Positions 38,701-48,980 of a stretch of 64,000 nucleotides of DNA are shown here, one piece after another (position 1 is the stretch's first letter; every line of letters starts with the position of its first letter). Location: positions 1,674,001 to 1,738,000 of the forward strand of contig NC_022584.1 in assembly GCF_000479335.1 (NCBI RefSeq), written 5' to 3'. The position numbers and the translations under genes were made by a program. The stretch is from Streptococcus ilei. GTDB taxonomy: Bacteria > Bacillota > Bacilli > Lactobacillales > Streptococcaceae. The notes under the pieces were generated by a model, which made no database searches, was not told the DNA's origin, and saw nothing but the letters and a program-made list of their open reading frames with translations.

Positions 38701-39078
38701 ATGTATCAAGTGATTGAAATGTATGGGGATTTCGAACCCTGGTGGTTTTTAGAAGATTGGGAGAAGGACATTGTCGCTAGTCAAAGATTTGATGACTATT
38801 ATGAAGCCCTAAAATATTACAAACGCCAATGGTTACTTTTAAGAGAGCAATCTCCATTATTTAAAAGTAGAAGTGATTTAATGACAATTTTTTGGGATCC
38901 TGAGGATCGCCGCTGGTGTGAAGAATGTGCGGAATATGTGCAGCAGTACCATTCGGTTGCCCTATTAGAGAATGACCAGCAGATTCCGAGAAGCAAGCGC
39001 CGTCCAGGCTACGAAAAGGAGAATGCTCACACGGCTCATCGCTCTTGTAAGCTAGACAACGAGACAAATCAGTTATAG
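38701..39078 (+). CDS. DUF1033 family protein
   Basis: A soluble 125-residue protein of DUF1033, a family restricted to lactic streptococci and relatives and commonly located upstream of comGA. It is rich in Trp, Tyr and acidic residues (YGDFEPWWFLEDW near the start; CEECAEYVQQY about 80-90). No function is known. It has its own TATAAT-type promoter (38669-38674, with a poor -35) and lacks a CIN-box, so it is probably not part of the competence regulon despite its position. GGACGGAGAG precedes the ATG. Confidence 0.82.
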   Translation: MYQVIEMYGDFEPWWFLEDWEKDIVASQRFDDYYEALKYYKRQWLLLREQSPLFKSRSDLMTIFWDPEDRRWCEECAEYVQQYHSVALLENDQQIPRSKRRPGYEKENAHTAHRSCKLDNETNQL

Positions 39079-39144
39079 TAAGAGAAATTCAATATGTAGT
39101 TGAGTTTCTTTTTTTTTTACTTTTTTTCCAAATCGAGTGCTAGT

Positions 39145-39164
39145 TGGCTATTTATTTGCGAATT
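39145..39164 (+). promoter_or_regulatory. SigX (CIN-box) promoter of the comG operon
   Basis: TGCGAATT (39157-39164) followed by ATATA is a CIN-box variant 20 nt before the comGA ATG. TGGCTA (39145-39150) lies 6 nt upstream of it. Both elements and both spacings recur at ssbB (54708-54727). Confidence 0.75.
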
Positions 39165-39184
39165 ATATAGTGAAAGGAGGAAAT

Positions 39185-40144
39185 ATGGTTCAAGAAATTG
39201 CACAATCCATTATTCGAATGGCCTCGAGTGCCGAAGCTCAGGATATTTATTTTGTTCCTCGAGCGTCAGACTATCAGCTCTTTCTAAGGGTTGGGGATGA
39301 GAGACGGTTTATTGAGACTTATTCGCAAGAACAAATGGTAGCGGTCATCAGCCATTTTAAATTTATGGCAGGGATGAACGTGGGGGAGAGGCGGAGGAGT
39401 CAGTTAGGCTCCTGTGACTATTCTCTAGGAGATAAGGTCTTGTCCTTACGCTTGTCCACAGTGGGGGACTATAGGGGATATGAAAGTTTGGTCATTCGCC
39501 TGCTCCACAATGAGGACCGGGAGCTCCGTTTCTGGTTCGATCAACTGCAAGAGCTAGAAGAGAAGGTGAGTAAGCGGGGGCTCTACTTATTTGCGGGTCC
39601 AGTCGGATCGGGGAAGACGACACTGATGCATGCCCTAGCCAAGAAAAAATTTTCGGGGCAACAAGTCATGTCGATTGAAGATCCGGTAGAAATTAAGCAA
39701 GAAGAAATGCTGCAATTGCAACTCAATGAAGCGATTGGCATGACCTACGATAGCTTGATTAAACTTTCTTTGCGCCATCGTCCGGATCTTCTCCTTATCG
39801 GAGAAATACGCGACACGGAGACAGCTCGTGCAGTTATTCGGGCTAGTCTGACAGGTGTGACAGTTTTTTCCACCATCCATGCCAAGAGCATTCCTGGGGT
39901 GTACGAACGCCTGTTGGAGTTGGGGGTGAGTGAGGAGGAGTTAAGGGTTGTTCTTCAAGGGATCTGTTACCAGCGTTTGATAAAGGGAGGAGGTGTCACT
40001 GACTTTGTCATCCAAGATTACCAAAACCATTCCAGTCAAAAGTGGAACCAGCAAATTGATACACTTTATGAAGCGGGACATATTGAGTTGGATCAGGCGC
40101 AGGCCGAAAAAATTATCGATTGCCAAGCAAGAGCATGTCATTGA
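39185..40144 (+). CDS. comGA: ComGA/ComYA, competence pilus assembly ATPase
   Basis: The cytoplasmic traffic ATPase (GspE/PilB-like) that powers assembly of the transformation pilus, 319 residues. Walker A is GPVGSGKTTLMH (about 139-150), followed by IEDPVEI and LLIGEIRD (Walker B). I chose the ATG at 39185 after AAAGGAGG; the open frame extends 16 codons upstream across the promoter. The SigX promoter restricts it to competent cells. Its 3' end overlaps comGB by up to 77 nt. It is named comYA or cglA in other streptococci. Confidence 0.95.
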   Translation: MVQEIAQSIIRMASSAEAQDIYFVPRASDYQLFLRVGDERRFIETYSQEQMVAVISHFKFMAGMNVGERRRSQLGSCDYSLGDKVLSLRLSTVGDYRGYESLVIRLLHNEDRELRFWFDQLQELEEKVSKRGLYLFAGPVGSGKTTLMHALAKKKFSGQQVMSIEDPVEIKQEEMLQLQLNEAIGMTYDSLIKLSLRHRPDLLLIGEIRDTETARAVIRASLTGVTVFSTIHAKSIPGVYERLLELGVSEEELRVVLQGICYQRLIKGGGVTDFVIQDYQNHSSQKWNQQIDTLYEAGHIELDQAQAEKIIDCQARACH

Positions 40145-41090
40145 GCTCTTTCACAATCTCTACAGTAGTGGCTTTCATCTATCAGAGGTCATCGACTTCC
40201 TACGTCGGAGCCATTTGGTAGAGGCAGATTTTGTTGAAAGAATGCAAGTTGGACTTGCCAACGGCAAGCCCTTGTCAGCCATTCTTTCTGATCTAGGCTT
40301 TTCCGATCAGGTAACGACTCAATTAGCACTGGCAGAGCAGCATGGAAATGTCACCTTAAGTTTAGAAAAAATCCGTAGCTACCTGGAAAATCTGACCCAG
40401 GTTCGAAAGAAACTAGTTGAGGTGGCCACCTATCCAGTACTATTGTTGGGATTTTTGATGTTCATTATGCTGGGTCTGAAAAACTATCTCTTGCCTCAGT
40501 TGGAGAGTCAAAATGGTGCGACACGATTGATCAGTGTCTTTCCCCAGTATGTTTTGTTAGGAAGTGTGTTACTAGCAATTGGAGTTTTGATTCTCCTCTT
40601 CCTAGGTCGTCGAGCCAAGCGTCTGGCCCTTGTTTCGTTTTTGGCTACCCTTCCTTTTCTTCGCCCCTTCTTACAGGATTATCTGACGGCTTTTTATGCT
40701 CGAGAATGGGGGAGTATGATTGCCCAAGGGTTGGAGCTGAATCAAATCTTTCCTATGATGCAGGGGCAACGTTCCCGTCTGTTTCGTGAGATTGGACAGG
40801 ATTTGGAAGTAGCCTTGGCTCGGGGGACTTCTTTTTCTGACCATATTCAGACCTATCCTTTCTTTAAGCGAGAGTTGGCCCTCATGATTGAATATGGAGA
40901 GGCCAAGTCCAAGCTCGGTAGTGAGCTGGAGATCTACGCAGACAAGACCTGGGCAGGCTTTTTCCATCGTTTGAACAAGGCTATGAATGTCGTCCAACCA
41001 CTGGTCTTTGTCTTTGTCGCCCTTATGATTGTTTTGCTCTATGCAGCCATGTTGCTGCCTATTTATGAAAATTTGGAGGTTCCTTTATGA
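40068..41090 (+). CDS. comGB: ComGB/ComYB, competence pilus membrane platform
   Basis: The polytopic platform protein (GspF family) of the transformation pilus, about 340 residues. KKLSIAKQEHVIELFHNLYS starts the conserved N-terminal cytoplasmic domain. Membrane helices are at about 145-165, 185-205 and near the C-terminus (PLVFVFVALMIVLLYAAMLL). The start is uncertain: the ATG at 40068 gives a normal length but has no good ribosome site, and a TTG at 40083 is possible. The open frame begins further upstream inside comGA. The stop overlaps comGC by four bases. Confidence 0.92.
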   Translation: MKRDILSWIRRRPKKLSIAKQEHVIELFHNLYSSGFHLSEVIDFLRRSHLVEADFVERMQVGLANGKPLSAILSDLGFSDQVTTQLALAEQHGNVTLSLEKIRSYLENLTQVRKKLVEVATYPVLLLGFLMFIMLGLKNYLLPQLESQNGATRLISVFPQYVLLGSVLLAIGVLILLFLGRRAKRLALVSFLATLPFLRPFLQDYLTAFYAREWGSMIAQGLELNQIFPMMQGQRSRLFREIGQDLEVALARGTSFSDHIQTYPFFKRELALMIEYGEAKSKLGSELEIYADKTWAGFFHRLNKAMNVVQPLVFVFVALMIVLLYAAMLLPIYENLEVPL

Positions 41091-41404
41091 AATCATTGCG
41101 TACACTCAAAGTAAAAGCTTTTACGCTGATTGAAATGCTAGTTGTTTTGCTGATTATTAGTGTTCTTCTCTTGCTCTTTGTTCCGAACTTGACCAAGCAG
41201 AAAGATTCGGTAACGGATACAGGAAATCGAGCAGTTGTCAAAGTTGTGGAGAGTCAGGCTGAGCTCTATGAACTCAATCATCAGAATGAAAAAGCCAGTC
41301 TTTCTAAGCTTGTCGCAGAAGGACAAATCACTCAAAAACAAGCAGAAGCCTACCGTGCTCACTATGTGAAGAATGCAGGTGATCACCGTGCGGTTGGAGA
41401 TTAA
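41087..41404 (+). CDS. comGC: ComGC/ComYC, major competence pilin
   Basis: The major pilin of the transformation pilus, 105 residues. KVKAFTLIEMLVVLLIISVL has the class III signal: cleavage by the prepilin peptidase is expected before Phe, leaving the conserved Glu at position +5. The hydrophobic stretch is followed by a soluble helical domain of about 65 residues. The ATG overlaps the comGB stop (ATGA). GGAGG lies upstream. ComGC is the main subunit of the DNA-binding pilus in S. pneumoniae. Confidence 0.95.
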   Translation: MKSLRTLKVKAFTLIEMLVVLLIISVLLLLFVPNLTKQKDSVTDTGNRAVVKVVESQAELYELNHQNEKASLSKLVAEGQITQKQAEAYRAHYVKNAGDHRAVGD

Positions 41405-41798
41405 GGCTTTTACCCTTCTAGAGAGCTTACTAACTCTAGGTATCGTCAGCCTTTTATGCTGGCTGCTAGCTGGATCAGTTCATCAGGGCTTTGGGCAGGT
41501 GGAAGAAACATTGTTTTTCTCAGAATTTGAACGGGTCTATCAAGAGACACAAAAGATGAGCATTGCAAGAGAGGAAAGAACCCTCCTTTCCATCGACCAT
41601 GTGGGGGTTCACAGCCCCTATCAAGAACTGCCACTTCCAAAAGGGGTGAAACTGATTAAAGAGAAGCAACTAACGTTTGATCCAGCAGGAGGCAATTCAA
41701 GCTTGACCAAGATTCAATTTCAGACAGAGAAAGAGGTGGTGACCTATCAGTTGGCAATTGGGAATGGAAAAATTAAGAAATCGACAGCTCCCCGCTAG
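41388..41798 (+). CDS. comGD: ComGD/ComYD, minor competence pseudopilin
   Basis: A minor pilin of about 136 residues. EIKAFTLLESLLTLGIVSLL holds the prepilin cleavage site and the Glu at +5. The start is probably GTG at 41388 (5 nt after AGGTGA), inside the comGC end; ATG 41373 and TTG 41394 are alternatives. FDPAGGNSSLTKIQFQT near the C-terminus is typical of streptococcal ComGD. Overlaps with both neighbours indicate coupled translation. It likely forms part of the pilus tip-initiation complex. Confidence 0.88.
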   Translation: MRLEIKAFTLLESLLTLGIVSLLCWLLAGSVHQGFGQVEETLFFSEFERVYQETQKMSIAREERTLLSIDHVGVHSPYQELPLPKGVKLIKEKQLTFDPAGGNSSLTKIQFQTEKEVVTYQLAIGNGKIKKSTAPR

Positions 41799-42057
41799 TC
41801 TCTTGTTAGAAGGGCTAATCGCCCTAGCGATGTTCGGCGTCCTAACGACCCTTGTTCTGGGAGAGCTGGGCCAGTCACGACAGCAACGCTTAGAAGAATT
41901 GAGGCAAGCAGAAGTCTTGCGAGTCGCAAAAATGGCCATCCAGACAAGGCAGGATCAATTAACCATCAATCAGGTCAGTGTTCAAGTGGAGAAATCGGCT
42001 AAGTCCTTAAAGGTCTACCAAGAAGGAAAGGTTGTGATTGCTGTTGAAAAGAAATAA
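41764..42057 (+). CDS. comGE: ComGE/ComYE, minor competence pseudopilin
   Basis: A short minor pilin of 97 residues. MEKLRNRQLPASLLLEGLIA shows a pilin-like leader, with Ala before Ser at the probable cleavage point and the conserved Glu five residues later. The hydrophobic helix runs to about residue 32. I prefer ATG 41764; a TTG two codons upstream is in frame. It overlaps comGD by 35 nt and comGF by 20 nt. It is assigned by order in the operon and by the pilin signal. Confidence 0.85.
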   Translation: MEKLRNRQLPASLLLEGLIALAMFGVLTTLVLGELGQSRQQRLEELRQAEVLRVAKMAIQTRQDQLTINQVSVQVEKSAKSLKVYQEGKVVIAVEKK

Positions 42058-42493
42058 AGTTCCAGCCTTTACTTTACTGGAAGCCTTGGTTGCCCTGCTC
42101 GTCATTAGCGGTGGTTTATTGGTGTTTCAAGGATTGACAAGCCTCTTGCGTCAAGAGCTCCAGTACCAAAGTCAAATCAAGCAAGAAGAGTGGTTGCTCT
42201 TTCAGGACCAACTGGACATTGAATTATCTCGTAGCCAATTTGAAGAGGTCAGAGACAATAAACTCTATCTTGTTCAGGATCAGAAACCCATAGCCATTGG
42301 ATTGGCTAAAGGGGGAGATATCCGAAAGACAGATGCGACTGGCCGTGGCTATCAACCGATGATAGACGGAGTCGAATCCGCCTTGATTGAAAAAAGAGGG
42401 GATTTGGTGTCTATTCAACTTCGCTTTGCAGAAGGATTAGAAAGGGAGGTGGTCTACCGTGTGGTGGAAAAGGATAAAAAAGAAGCAGATTGA
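42038..42493 (+). CDS. comGF: ComGF/ComYF, minor competence pseudopilin
   Basis: A minor pilin of 151 residues. KVPAFTLLEALVALLVISGG is the prepilin signal. The frame has an upstream stop at 42035 and no ATG, so translation must begin at a non-ATG codon: TTG 42038, 6 nt after AAGGAAAGG, is the best choice, and TTG 42044 is possible. It overlaps comGE and is overlapped by comGG. Length and position agree with streptococcal ComGF. Confidence 0.87.
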   Translation: MLLKRNKVPAFTLLEALVALLVISGGLLVFQGLTSLLRQELQYQSQIKQEEWLLFQDQLDIELSRSQFEEVRDNKLYLVQDQKPIAIGLAKGGDIRKTDATGRGYQPMIDGVESALIEKRGDLVSIQLRFAEGLEREVVYRVVEKDKKEAD

Positions 42494-42905
42494 GGCCGGG
42501 ATCCTTCTTTATGCCCTTTTTATGTCGGCGGTTTTTAGTCTCTTGCTTCAGTTTTACCTGAACAGACAAGTGGCAGAGAGACGGATCCTCCTTGCTAGTC
42601 AGCACCGGATCCAGGCTTATGCGCAAGCTCAATTGGCGATTGATACTTGGGATCGGGAAGAAAAAACCATAACCTTCTCAACTGGTCGAGTCGATTTGGA
42701 AGAAAAATCGGGCTTTGCCAACGTAACGAGTCACTTACAAGATGGGGGAAGCTATCATTTCACCTTTGCTCTACCTCCTCGTGAAAAGAAAAAAACCGAC
42801 AAGAAGGAAAAGGAGAAGCAGGCTCCAGATTCGGCCACAGACCACCCGACCACGACTGAGGAAGAGAAGCCTCAGGCCTTCGAAAAGCATAGCGAAAACT
42901 CTTAA
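42459..42905 (+). CDS. comGG: ComGG/ComYG, competence pilus component
   Basis: A 148-residue protein starting at GTG (42459) after AAGGGAGGTGG. A single N-terminal helix (about 13-32) is followed by a soluble domain and a highly charged Lys/Glu/Thr-rich tail (from about 108). It lacks the canonical FTLIE pilin signal but has AGILLYALFMSAVFSLLLQF at the same place, as in other ComGG proteins. It overlaps comGF by 35 nt and is the last pilus gene. Confidence 0.87.
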   Translation: MWWKRIKKKQIEAGILLYALFMSAVFSLLLQFYLNRQVAERRILLASQHRIQAYAQAQLAIDTWDREEKTITFSTGRVDLEEKSGFANVTSHLQDGGSYHFTFALPPREKKKTDKKEKEKQAPDSATDHPTTTEEEKPQAFEKHSENS

Positions 42906-42936
42906 AATTTGATATGATTAAGAGATGGAGGAAAGC

Positions 42937-43890
42937 ATGAATTTCGAAAAAATTGAGAAAGCCTACGGCTACCTATTAGAGAATACCCAAACTATCCAAA
43001 ATGATTTGCAGACCAACTTTTATGATGCTCTAGTTGAGCAGAATGCCATCTATCTGGATGGGCAAACAGAGTTGACTCTAGTGAAGGAAAACAACCAGCG
43101 CCTGAAGGACTTGAACTTAAACAAGGAAGAGTGGCGTCGTTCCTTCCAGTATCTTTTGATGAAGGCTGCCCAAACAGAGCCCCTACAGGCCAATCACCAA
43201 TTTACGCCAGATGGGATTGGATTTCTTCTGGTCTTCCTAGTGGATCAGTTGGCGAGTTCCGATCAAGTAGATGTGCTAGAAATGGGGAGTGGAACAGGGA
43301 ACTTGGCCCAAACCTTGATGAACAACTGTCAGCGTTCCTTAGATTATTTGGGCTTGGAAATTGATGATCTCTTGATTGACCTTGCGGCTAGTATGGCAGA
43401 AGTGATGAAGGCGGATGTGAATTTTGCCCAAGGTGATGCCATTCGTCCACAGGTTTTGAAAGAGAGTGATGTGATTATCAGTGATTTACCTGTCGGTTAT
43501 TATCCAGATGATGCCATTGCAAGTCGTTATCAGGTCGCTTCCCCTCAGGGCCACACCTATGCCCATCATTTATTAATCGAACAATCGTTAAAATACTTAA
43601 AGCCGGGTGGTATCGCTATTTTTCTAGCTCCGAATGATCTGTTGACGAGCGAGCAGAGCCCTCTCTTGAAAAAATGGATGAAGGATCATGCTCAGGTCTT
43701 GGCCATGGTTACCTTGCCAGAGAACCTCTTTCGATCAGCTAATCTAGCAAAAACCATCTTTGTTTTGCGCAAGCAAGAAGAAGCAGTGGTCCAACCATTT
43801 GTCTATCCCTTAACCGATTTGCAAAATCAGGAAGACGTCATGAAATTCCGTGAAAGTTTTCAAAACTGGAATAAAGAAAGTGAAATTTAA
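42937..43890 (+). CDS. comYH: ComYH, class I SAM-dependent methyltransferase
   Basis: A 317-residue protein of the YtxK/N6-adenine methyltransferase-like group at the end of the comG/comY operon. DVLEMGSGTGNLAQTL (about 107-122) is the SAM-binding motif I, and VIISDLPVGYYP (about 180-191) stands where N6-methyltransferases have an (D/N)PPY motif. The target is unknown. In S. mutans the gene at this position is needed for efficient transformation. I chose ATG 42937 after GGAGGAAAGC; the frame extends four codons upstream. It lies 31 nt after comGG. Confidence 0.88.
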   Translation: MNFEKIEKAYGYLLENTQTIQNDLQTNFYDALVEQNAIYLDGQTELTLVKENNQRLKDLNLNKEEWRRSFQYLLMKAAQTEPLQANHQFTPDGIGFLLVFLVDQLASSDQVDVLEMGSGTGNLAQTLMNNCQRSLDYLGLEIDDLLIDLAASMAEVMKADVNFAQGDAIRPQVLKESDVIISDLPVGYYPDDAIASRYQVASPQGHTYAHHLLIEQSLKYLKPGGIAIFLAPNDLLTSEQSPLLKKWMKDHAQVLAMVTLPENLFRSANLAKTIFVLRKQEEAVVQPFVYPLTDLQNQEDVMKFRESFQNWNKESEI

Positions 43891-43899
43891 ACAAAATTT

Positions 43900-43908
43900 T
43901 GCTATAAT
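43900..43908 (+). promoter_or_regulatory. ackA extended -10 promoter
   Basis: TGCTATAAT with no strong -35, 30 nt before the ackA start. Confidence 0.7.
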
Positions 43909-43913
43909 AGGGG

Positions 43914-43927
43914 TGAAAACGCTTAAA
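43914..43927. promoter_or_regulatory. degenerate cre at the ackA start site
   Basis: TGAAAACGCTTAAA resembles the cre consensus TGAAAACGCTTTCA with two changes at the 3' end. It covers the likely transcription start, so weak CcpA control is possible. Confidence 0.45.
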
Positions 43928-43938
43928 GAGGTAAAAAA

Positions 43939-45135
43939 ATGACGAAAACAATTGCAATTAATGCAGGTAGTTCAAGTTTGAAATGGCAATTATACCAAAT
44001 GCCAGAAGAAACAGTTTTGGCAAAAGGTCTCATCGAGAGAATTGGACTCAAAGATTCCATTTCCACAGTAAAATTTGATGGTCGAGCAGAAAAACAGGTT
44101 TTAGATATTGAGAACCACACACAAGCAGTTAAAATCCTTCTAGATGATTTGATTCGTTTTAATATTATTGCTTCCTACGATGAAATCACTGGAGTAGGAC
44201 ACCGCGTCGTTGCAGGTGGTGAGTACTTCAAAGAGTCTGCTCTTGTAGATGAAGAAGTCATTCAAAAGGTTGAGGAACTTTCTTTGTTGGCCCCATTGCA
44301 CAACCCTGCAAACGCTGCTGGAATTCGCGCCTTTAAAGAGTTGTTGCCAGATATTACTAGCGTGGTTGTATTTGATACCTCTTTCCATACGACAATGCCT
44401 GAAAAAGCTTATCGTTATCCTCTTCCAACTAAATATTACACTGAAAACAAGGTTCGTAAGTATGGAGCTCACGGGACTAGCCATGAGTATGTAGCACACG
44501 AAGCGGCTAAGCTTCTTGGGAAACCAATCGAAGAGTTGAAATTAATCACCTGTCACATTGGGAATGGGGCTTCTATTACAGCGGTAGACAAAGGAATTTC
44601 AGTAGATACTTCTATGGGCTTCACACCACTTGGTGGAATCATGATGGGAACACGTACAGGGGATATTGACCCTGCCATTATTCCGTACTTAATGGAGAAC
44701 ACAGAAGATTTCAAAAATCCAGAAGATATCAGTCGTATCTTGAACCGTGAATCTGGTCTTCTAGGAGTGTCTGAACTTTCTAGTGATATGCGTGATATTC
44801 ACGAAGCCATGCGCAATGGGAATGATAAGGCGCTTTTGGCAAACGATATTTTTGTTGATCGTATTAAGAAATACATCGGGCAATACTTTGCTGTCTTGAA
44901 TGGAGCAGACGCCATCATCTTTACAGCTGGTATCGGAGAAAACTCTAAAACGATCCGTGGACAAGTCATTAACGGGATGACTTGGTTCGGCTGTGCTGTA
45001 GATCCAGAAAAGAATGTCTTTGGTGCAGAAGGAGATATTTCAACAGCGGATGCTAAAGTGAGAGTCTTGGTCATCCCAACGGACGAAGAATTAGTCATTG
45101 CCCGTGATGTTGAACGCTTTAAAAACAAGAGATAA
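43939..45135 (+). CDS. ackA: acetate kinase
   Basis: Converts acetyl phosphate and ADP to acetate and ATP, the energy-yielding last step of the acetate branch; 398 residues, cytoplasmic. [13 protein letters not shown] (6-18) is the first signature, and [13 protein letters not shown] and THIGNG-like [10 protein letters not shown] are further ASKHA-fold motifs. AAAGAGGTAAAAAA precedes the ATG. It follows comYH, the usual order in streptococci, but has its own promoter and a cre-like site. A strong terminator follows. Confidence 0.98.
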   Translation: MTKTIAINAGSSSLKWQLYQMPEETVLAKGLIERIGLKDSISTVKFDGRAEKQVLDIENHTQAVKILLDDLIRFNIIASYDEITGVGHRVVAGGEYFKESALVDEEVIQKVEELSLLAPLHNPANAAGIRAFKELLPDITSVVVFDTSFHTTMPEKAYRYPLPTKYYTENKVRKYGAHGTSHEYVAHEAAKLLGKPIEELKLITCHIGNGASITAVDKGISVDTSMGFTPLGGIMMGTRTGDIDPAIIPYLMENTEDFKNPEDISRILNRESGLLGVSELSSDMRDIHEAMRNGNDKALLANDIFVDRIKKYIGQYFAVLNGADAIIFTAGIGENSKTIRGQVINGMTWFGCAVDPEKNVFGAEGDISTADAKVRVLVIPTDEELVIARDVERFKNKR

Positions 45136-45162
45136 GACTTTTATTCTAAAAAAACAAGAAAG

Positions 45163-45192
45163 AAGAGGCTGATTCGAAACGCCTCTTTTTTC
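45163..45192 (+). terminator. ackA terminator
   Basis: AAGAGGC (45163-45169) pairs with GCCTCTT (45181-45187), followed by a T run. Confidence 0.85.
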
Positions 45193-45215
45193 TGTTGTGT
45201 GACTTCTGCTTGGGC

Positions 45216-45244
45216 TTGCCCCAGTAGCTCATCTATGCTATACT
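45216..45244 (+). promoter_or_regulatory. promoter of the CPBP protease gene
   Basis: TTGCCC (45216-45221) and TATACT (45239-45244), 17 nt apart, with an extended TGC before the -10. Confidence 0.7.
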
Positions 45245-45275
45245 AGAAAAATAGTTTGATAATCGAGGTAAAATA

Positions 45276-45962
45276 ATGGAAAATTGGATGGAGAAAAAAT
45301 GGATTTCAAATGGTCTATGGTTACTAATTGGAATACCGCTATTGTTTGCAACTCAACTACCGATGGTCGCTTTGATCTTGGGGATTGAAAATGCTTGGTC
45401 AAATTGGACGATCAATAGCCTGGTCCTTGGGGTTACCATGCTTCTCGTCTATTTGCTTTGGTGGTTTATGAAATGGAGTCCACTTGATCCACTAGATTTT
45501 TCACGAATCAAAGGCAGAGATATTGGGCGAAATTTCCTTTATTTTCTCCTTTTGATGGCCAATAATGCTCTTGGGGTCAACCTCCTCCGACAGTTGGGAG
45601 AGACGACGACGGCTAATCAAGAGACCATCCAAGGGGTGGCTTCCTTGGCCCCTCAGCTGGCAATGGGGTTGCTCATTGTCGTAGTGGCGCCTTTAGGAGA
45701 AGAAATTATCTGTCGAGCTGTGATTCCCCGCTTGATCTTTAAGGGGCACGAAAAAATTGGTTATTTGGTTGGGGCTCTTGTATTTGCCTATTTACACACA
45801 CCAAGTAATCTTGGTTCCTGGATCATCTATGGTGGCATGTCCCTCATCTTGACTTGGGTCGCCTACCGCTACAAACGAGTAGAATATTCTATTTTATTGC
45901 ACTTTACCTTGAATGCTTTTGCCTTTCTGATAACTGTTCTGGTTTCTTTTCTTCCTGCTTAA
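45276..45962 (+). CDS. CPBP family intramembrane metalloprotease
   Basis: A 228-residue membrane protein of the CPBP (CaaX protease/bacteriocin-processing, Abi) family with six to seven helices. The active-site motifs are present: APLGEEIICRAV (paired Glu and Arg), FAYLHTPSNL and LLHFTLNAFAF. Members in lactic acid bacteria give bacteriocin self-immunity or process membrane proteins; no bacteriocin gene is nearby, so its substrate is unknown. GAGGTAAAATA precedes the start. The fol leader begins 20 nt after its stop. Confidence 0.88.
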   Translation: MENWMEKKWISNGLWLLIGIPLLFATQLPMVALILGIENAWSNWTINSLVLGVTMLLVYLLWWFMKWSPLDPLDFSRIKGRDIGRNFLYFLLLMANNALGVNLLRQLGETTTANQETIQGVASLAPQLAMGLLIVVVAPLGEEIICRAVIPRLIFKGHEKIGYLVGALVFAYLHTPSNLGSWIIYGGMSLILTWVAYRYKRVEYSILLHFTLNAFAFLITVLVSFLPA

Positions 45963-45980
45963 AATATGGTAGAATGATAG

Positions 45981-47077
<1,097 letters not shown>

Positions 47078-47093
47078 AGAAAAGAGAAGAGAT

Positions 47094-48398
47094 ATGACAG
47101 TAGATCTCAGTTGGTTAGCTAGGTATCGTTCTTCCGAGCCCCATTTCGGCTTGGAACGAATGGAAGCCCTGCTAGCCTTGAGGGGGAATCCTCACCTCGC
47201 CTGTCCTGTAATCCATCTAGCTGGGACCAATGGGAAAGGATCAACCCTAGCTCATTTGCGGTCTTTACTAGAAGCTAAAGAGTTGCGGGTTGGTGTTTTC
47301 ACTTCCCCCTATCTAGTTTCCTTTAATGAGCAAATCAGTATTAATGGGCTTCCCATCTCAGATCAGGATTTAGAAACTTATCTGTCCCTCTATCAGGACT
47401 TACTTGCAAAAAACAGTTCTGATCAGACCTTACGTGGCTTGACCGAGTTCGAGTTGCTGACCGTCCTGGCTTTTGATTATTTTGCAGCAGAAAAGCCGGA
47501 TGTGGTCATTTTGGAAGTGGGCATGGGTGGTCGTCTCGATAGTACCAATGTTTGTCAGCCTATTTTGACAGCCATCACGACGATTGGTCTCGATCATGTG
47601 GCACTCTTAGGACCTGATTTAGCCTCGATTGCACGGGAGAAGGCAGGGATCATCAAGGAAAAGATTCCGGTCTTGCTAGGCCGGATGGAACTAGAAGCCC
47701 AAGAAGTCATTGTGCAGCAGGCCCGCCACCTATCTGCACCAGTAGAGTTGCTAGGACAGGACTTTTTAGTTGGCTACCAAGAATCTTTGGCTGATGGAGA
47801 AGTTTTTCATTATCGGAGCCAGTATCGGGAAGAACTGCAACTGAAGACAGGGTTATTGGGACTTCATCAAGTAGACAATGCAGGTCTGGCATTAGCTCTC
47901 TGCGATACCTTCTGTCAAGAAAAGGGGCTCTCCCTCTTGAACCAAGAAGAAATCCTCCAAGCTTGGGAGGGTGTCCAGTGGCCGGGACGCTTAGAGGTCA
48001 TTTCTAGCCAGCCTCTCATCATTCTAGATGGCGCCCATAATCCGCATGCAGTAGCCCCTCTTGTAACCACCATGAAAGAACGTTATGGACAACTGGACAA
48101 GCAAGTCTTGTTTACCTGTATCCAGACCAAGGCGATCGAGGAGATGCTGGATCTATGGAGTGGACTAGAAAAGAGTTCGTTGACCTTGACGACCTTTGAA
48201 GACCCACGGGCCTATTCCACAAAAGAAATGCAGGAAATAGCCCATCAAAAAGGCCTGCCTTATCATGAGTGGAAGCTATTTTTAACGAATTATATAGAAA
48301 AAGAATCGCAACAAACTGATCTCCTCTTAGTGACGGGATCCTTGTACTTTTTGGCTCAAGTGAGAGCCTTTCTAATCGAAGAAATCAGTAGGAGATGA
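47094..48398 (+). CDS. folC: bifunctional folylpolyglutamate/dihydrofolate synthase
   Basis: Adds glutamate to dihydropteroate and later to folates; 434 residues, cytoplasmic. [15 protein letters not shown] (about 41-55) is the ATP loop, [14 protein letters not shown] is the second signature, and LDGAHNPHA lies in the C-terminal Mur-ligase-like domain. AAGAGAAGAG precedes the ATG, 16 nt after folP. It equals sulB of the pneumococcal operon. Confidence 0.95.
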   Translation: MTVDLSWLARYRSSEPHFGLERMEALLALRGNPHLACPVIHLAGTNGKGSTLAHLRSLLEAKELRVGVFTSPYLVSFNEQISINGLPISDQDLETYLSLYQDLLAKNSSDQTLRGLTEFELLTVLAFDYFAAEKPDVVILEVGMGGRLDSTNVCQPILTAITTIGLDHVALLGPDLASIAREKAGIIKEKIPVLLGRMELEAQEVIVQQARHLSAPVELLGQDFLVGYQESLADGEVFHYRSQYREELQLKTGLLGLHQVDNAGLALALCDTFCQEKGLSLLNQEEILQAWEGVQWPGRLEVISSQPLIILDGAHNPHAVAPLVTTMKERYGQLDKQVLFTCIQTKAIEEMLDLWSGLEKSSLTLTTFEDPRAYSTKEMQEIAHQKGLPYHEWKLFLTNYIEKESQQTDLLLVTGSLYFLAQVRAFLIEEISRR

Positions 48399-48399
48399 C

Positions 48400-48954
48400 A
48401 TGAATACAAAGAAAATTCAAGAAGCCGTGAAGATGATTATTGACGCAGTCGGTGAAGACGGAAACCGTGAGGGCTTGCAAGAAACCCCAGAACGCATTGC
48501 CAAGATGTACCAAGAGATTTTTGCAGGGCTTAACCAAACTGCGGAAGTCCACCTATCAAAATCTTTTGAGATTGTGGACAACAATATGGTGGTGGAAAAG
48601 GATATCTTCTTCCACTCTATGTGTGAACACCATTTCTTGCCCTTCTATGGTAAGGTCCACGTTGCCTATATCCCCAATGGGCGCGTAGCAGGTCTATCTA
48701 AGTTGGCTCGGACGGTGGAAGTGTACGCCAAAAAACCTCAAATCCAGGAGCGCTTGACAGTGGAAATCGCGGATGCCTTGATGGAGTATCTGGGAGCACA
48801 GGGAGCTCTTGTTTGGGTGGAGGCAGAGCATATGTGTATGAACATGCGTGGAGTGCGGAAACCAGGAACGGCTACTGTGACGACAGCGGCGCGTGGCTTG
48901 TTAGAGACAGATAAAGACCTGAAAAACGAAGCTTATAAACTGATGGGACACTAA
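48400..48954 (+). CDS. folE: GTP cyclohydrolase I
   Basis: The first enzyme of the pterin branch, converting GTP to dihydroneopterin triphosphate; 184 residues. [12 protein letters not shown] holds the zinc-binding Cys and His residues, [20 protein letters not shown] is the characteristic core, and [12 protein letters not shown] gives the second zinc Cys. GTAGGAGATGAC precedes the ATG; the gene starts 1 nt after the folC stop. It equals sulC. Confidence 0.97.
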   Translation: MNTKKIQEAVKMIIDAVGEDGNREGLQETPERIAKMYQEIFAGLNQTAEVHLSKSFEIVDNNMVVEKDIFFHSMCEHHFLPFYGKVHVAYIPNGRVAGLSKLARTVEVYAKKPQIQERLTVEIADALMEYLGAQGALVWVEAEHMCMNMRGVRKPGTATVTTAARGLLETDKDLKNEAYKLMGH

Positions 48955-48980
48955 CCCCTAGATGAACTGAGGTGACTATC

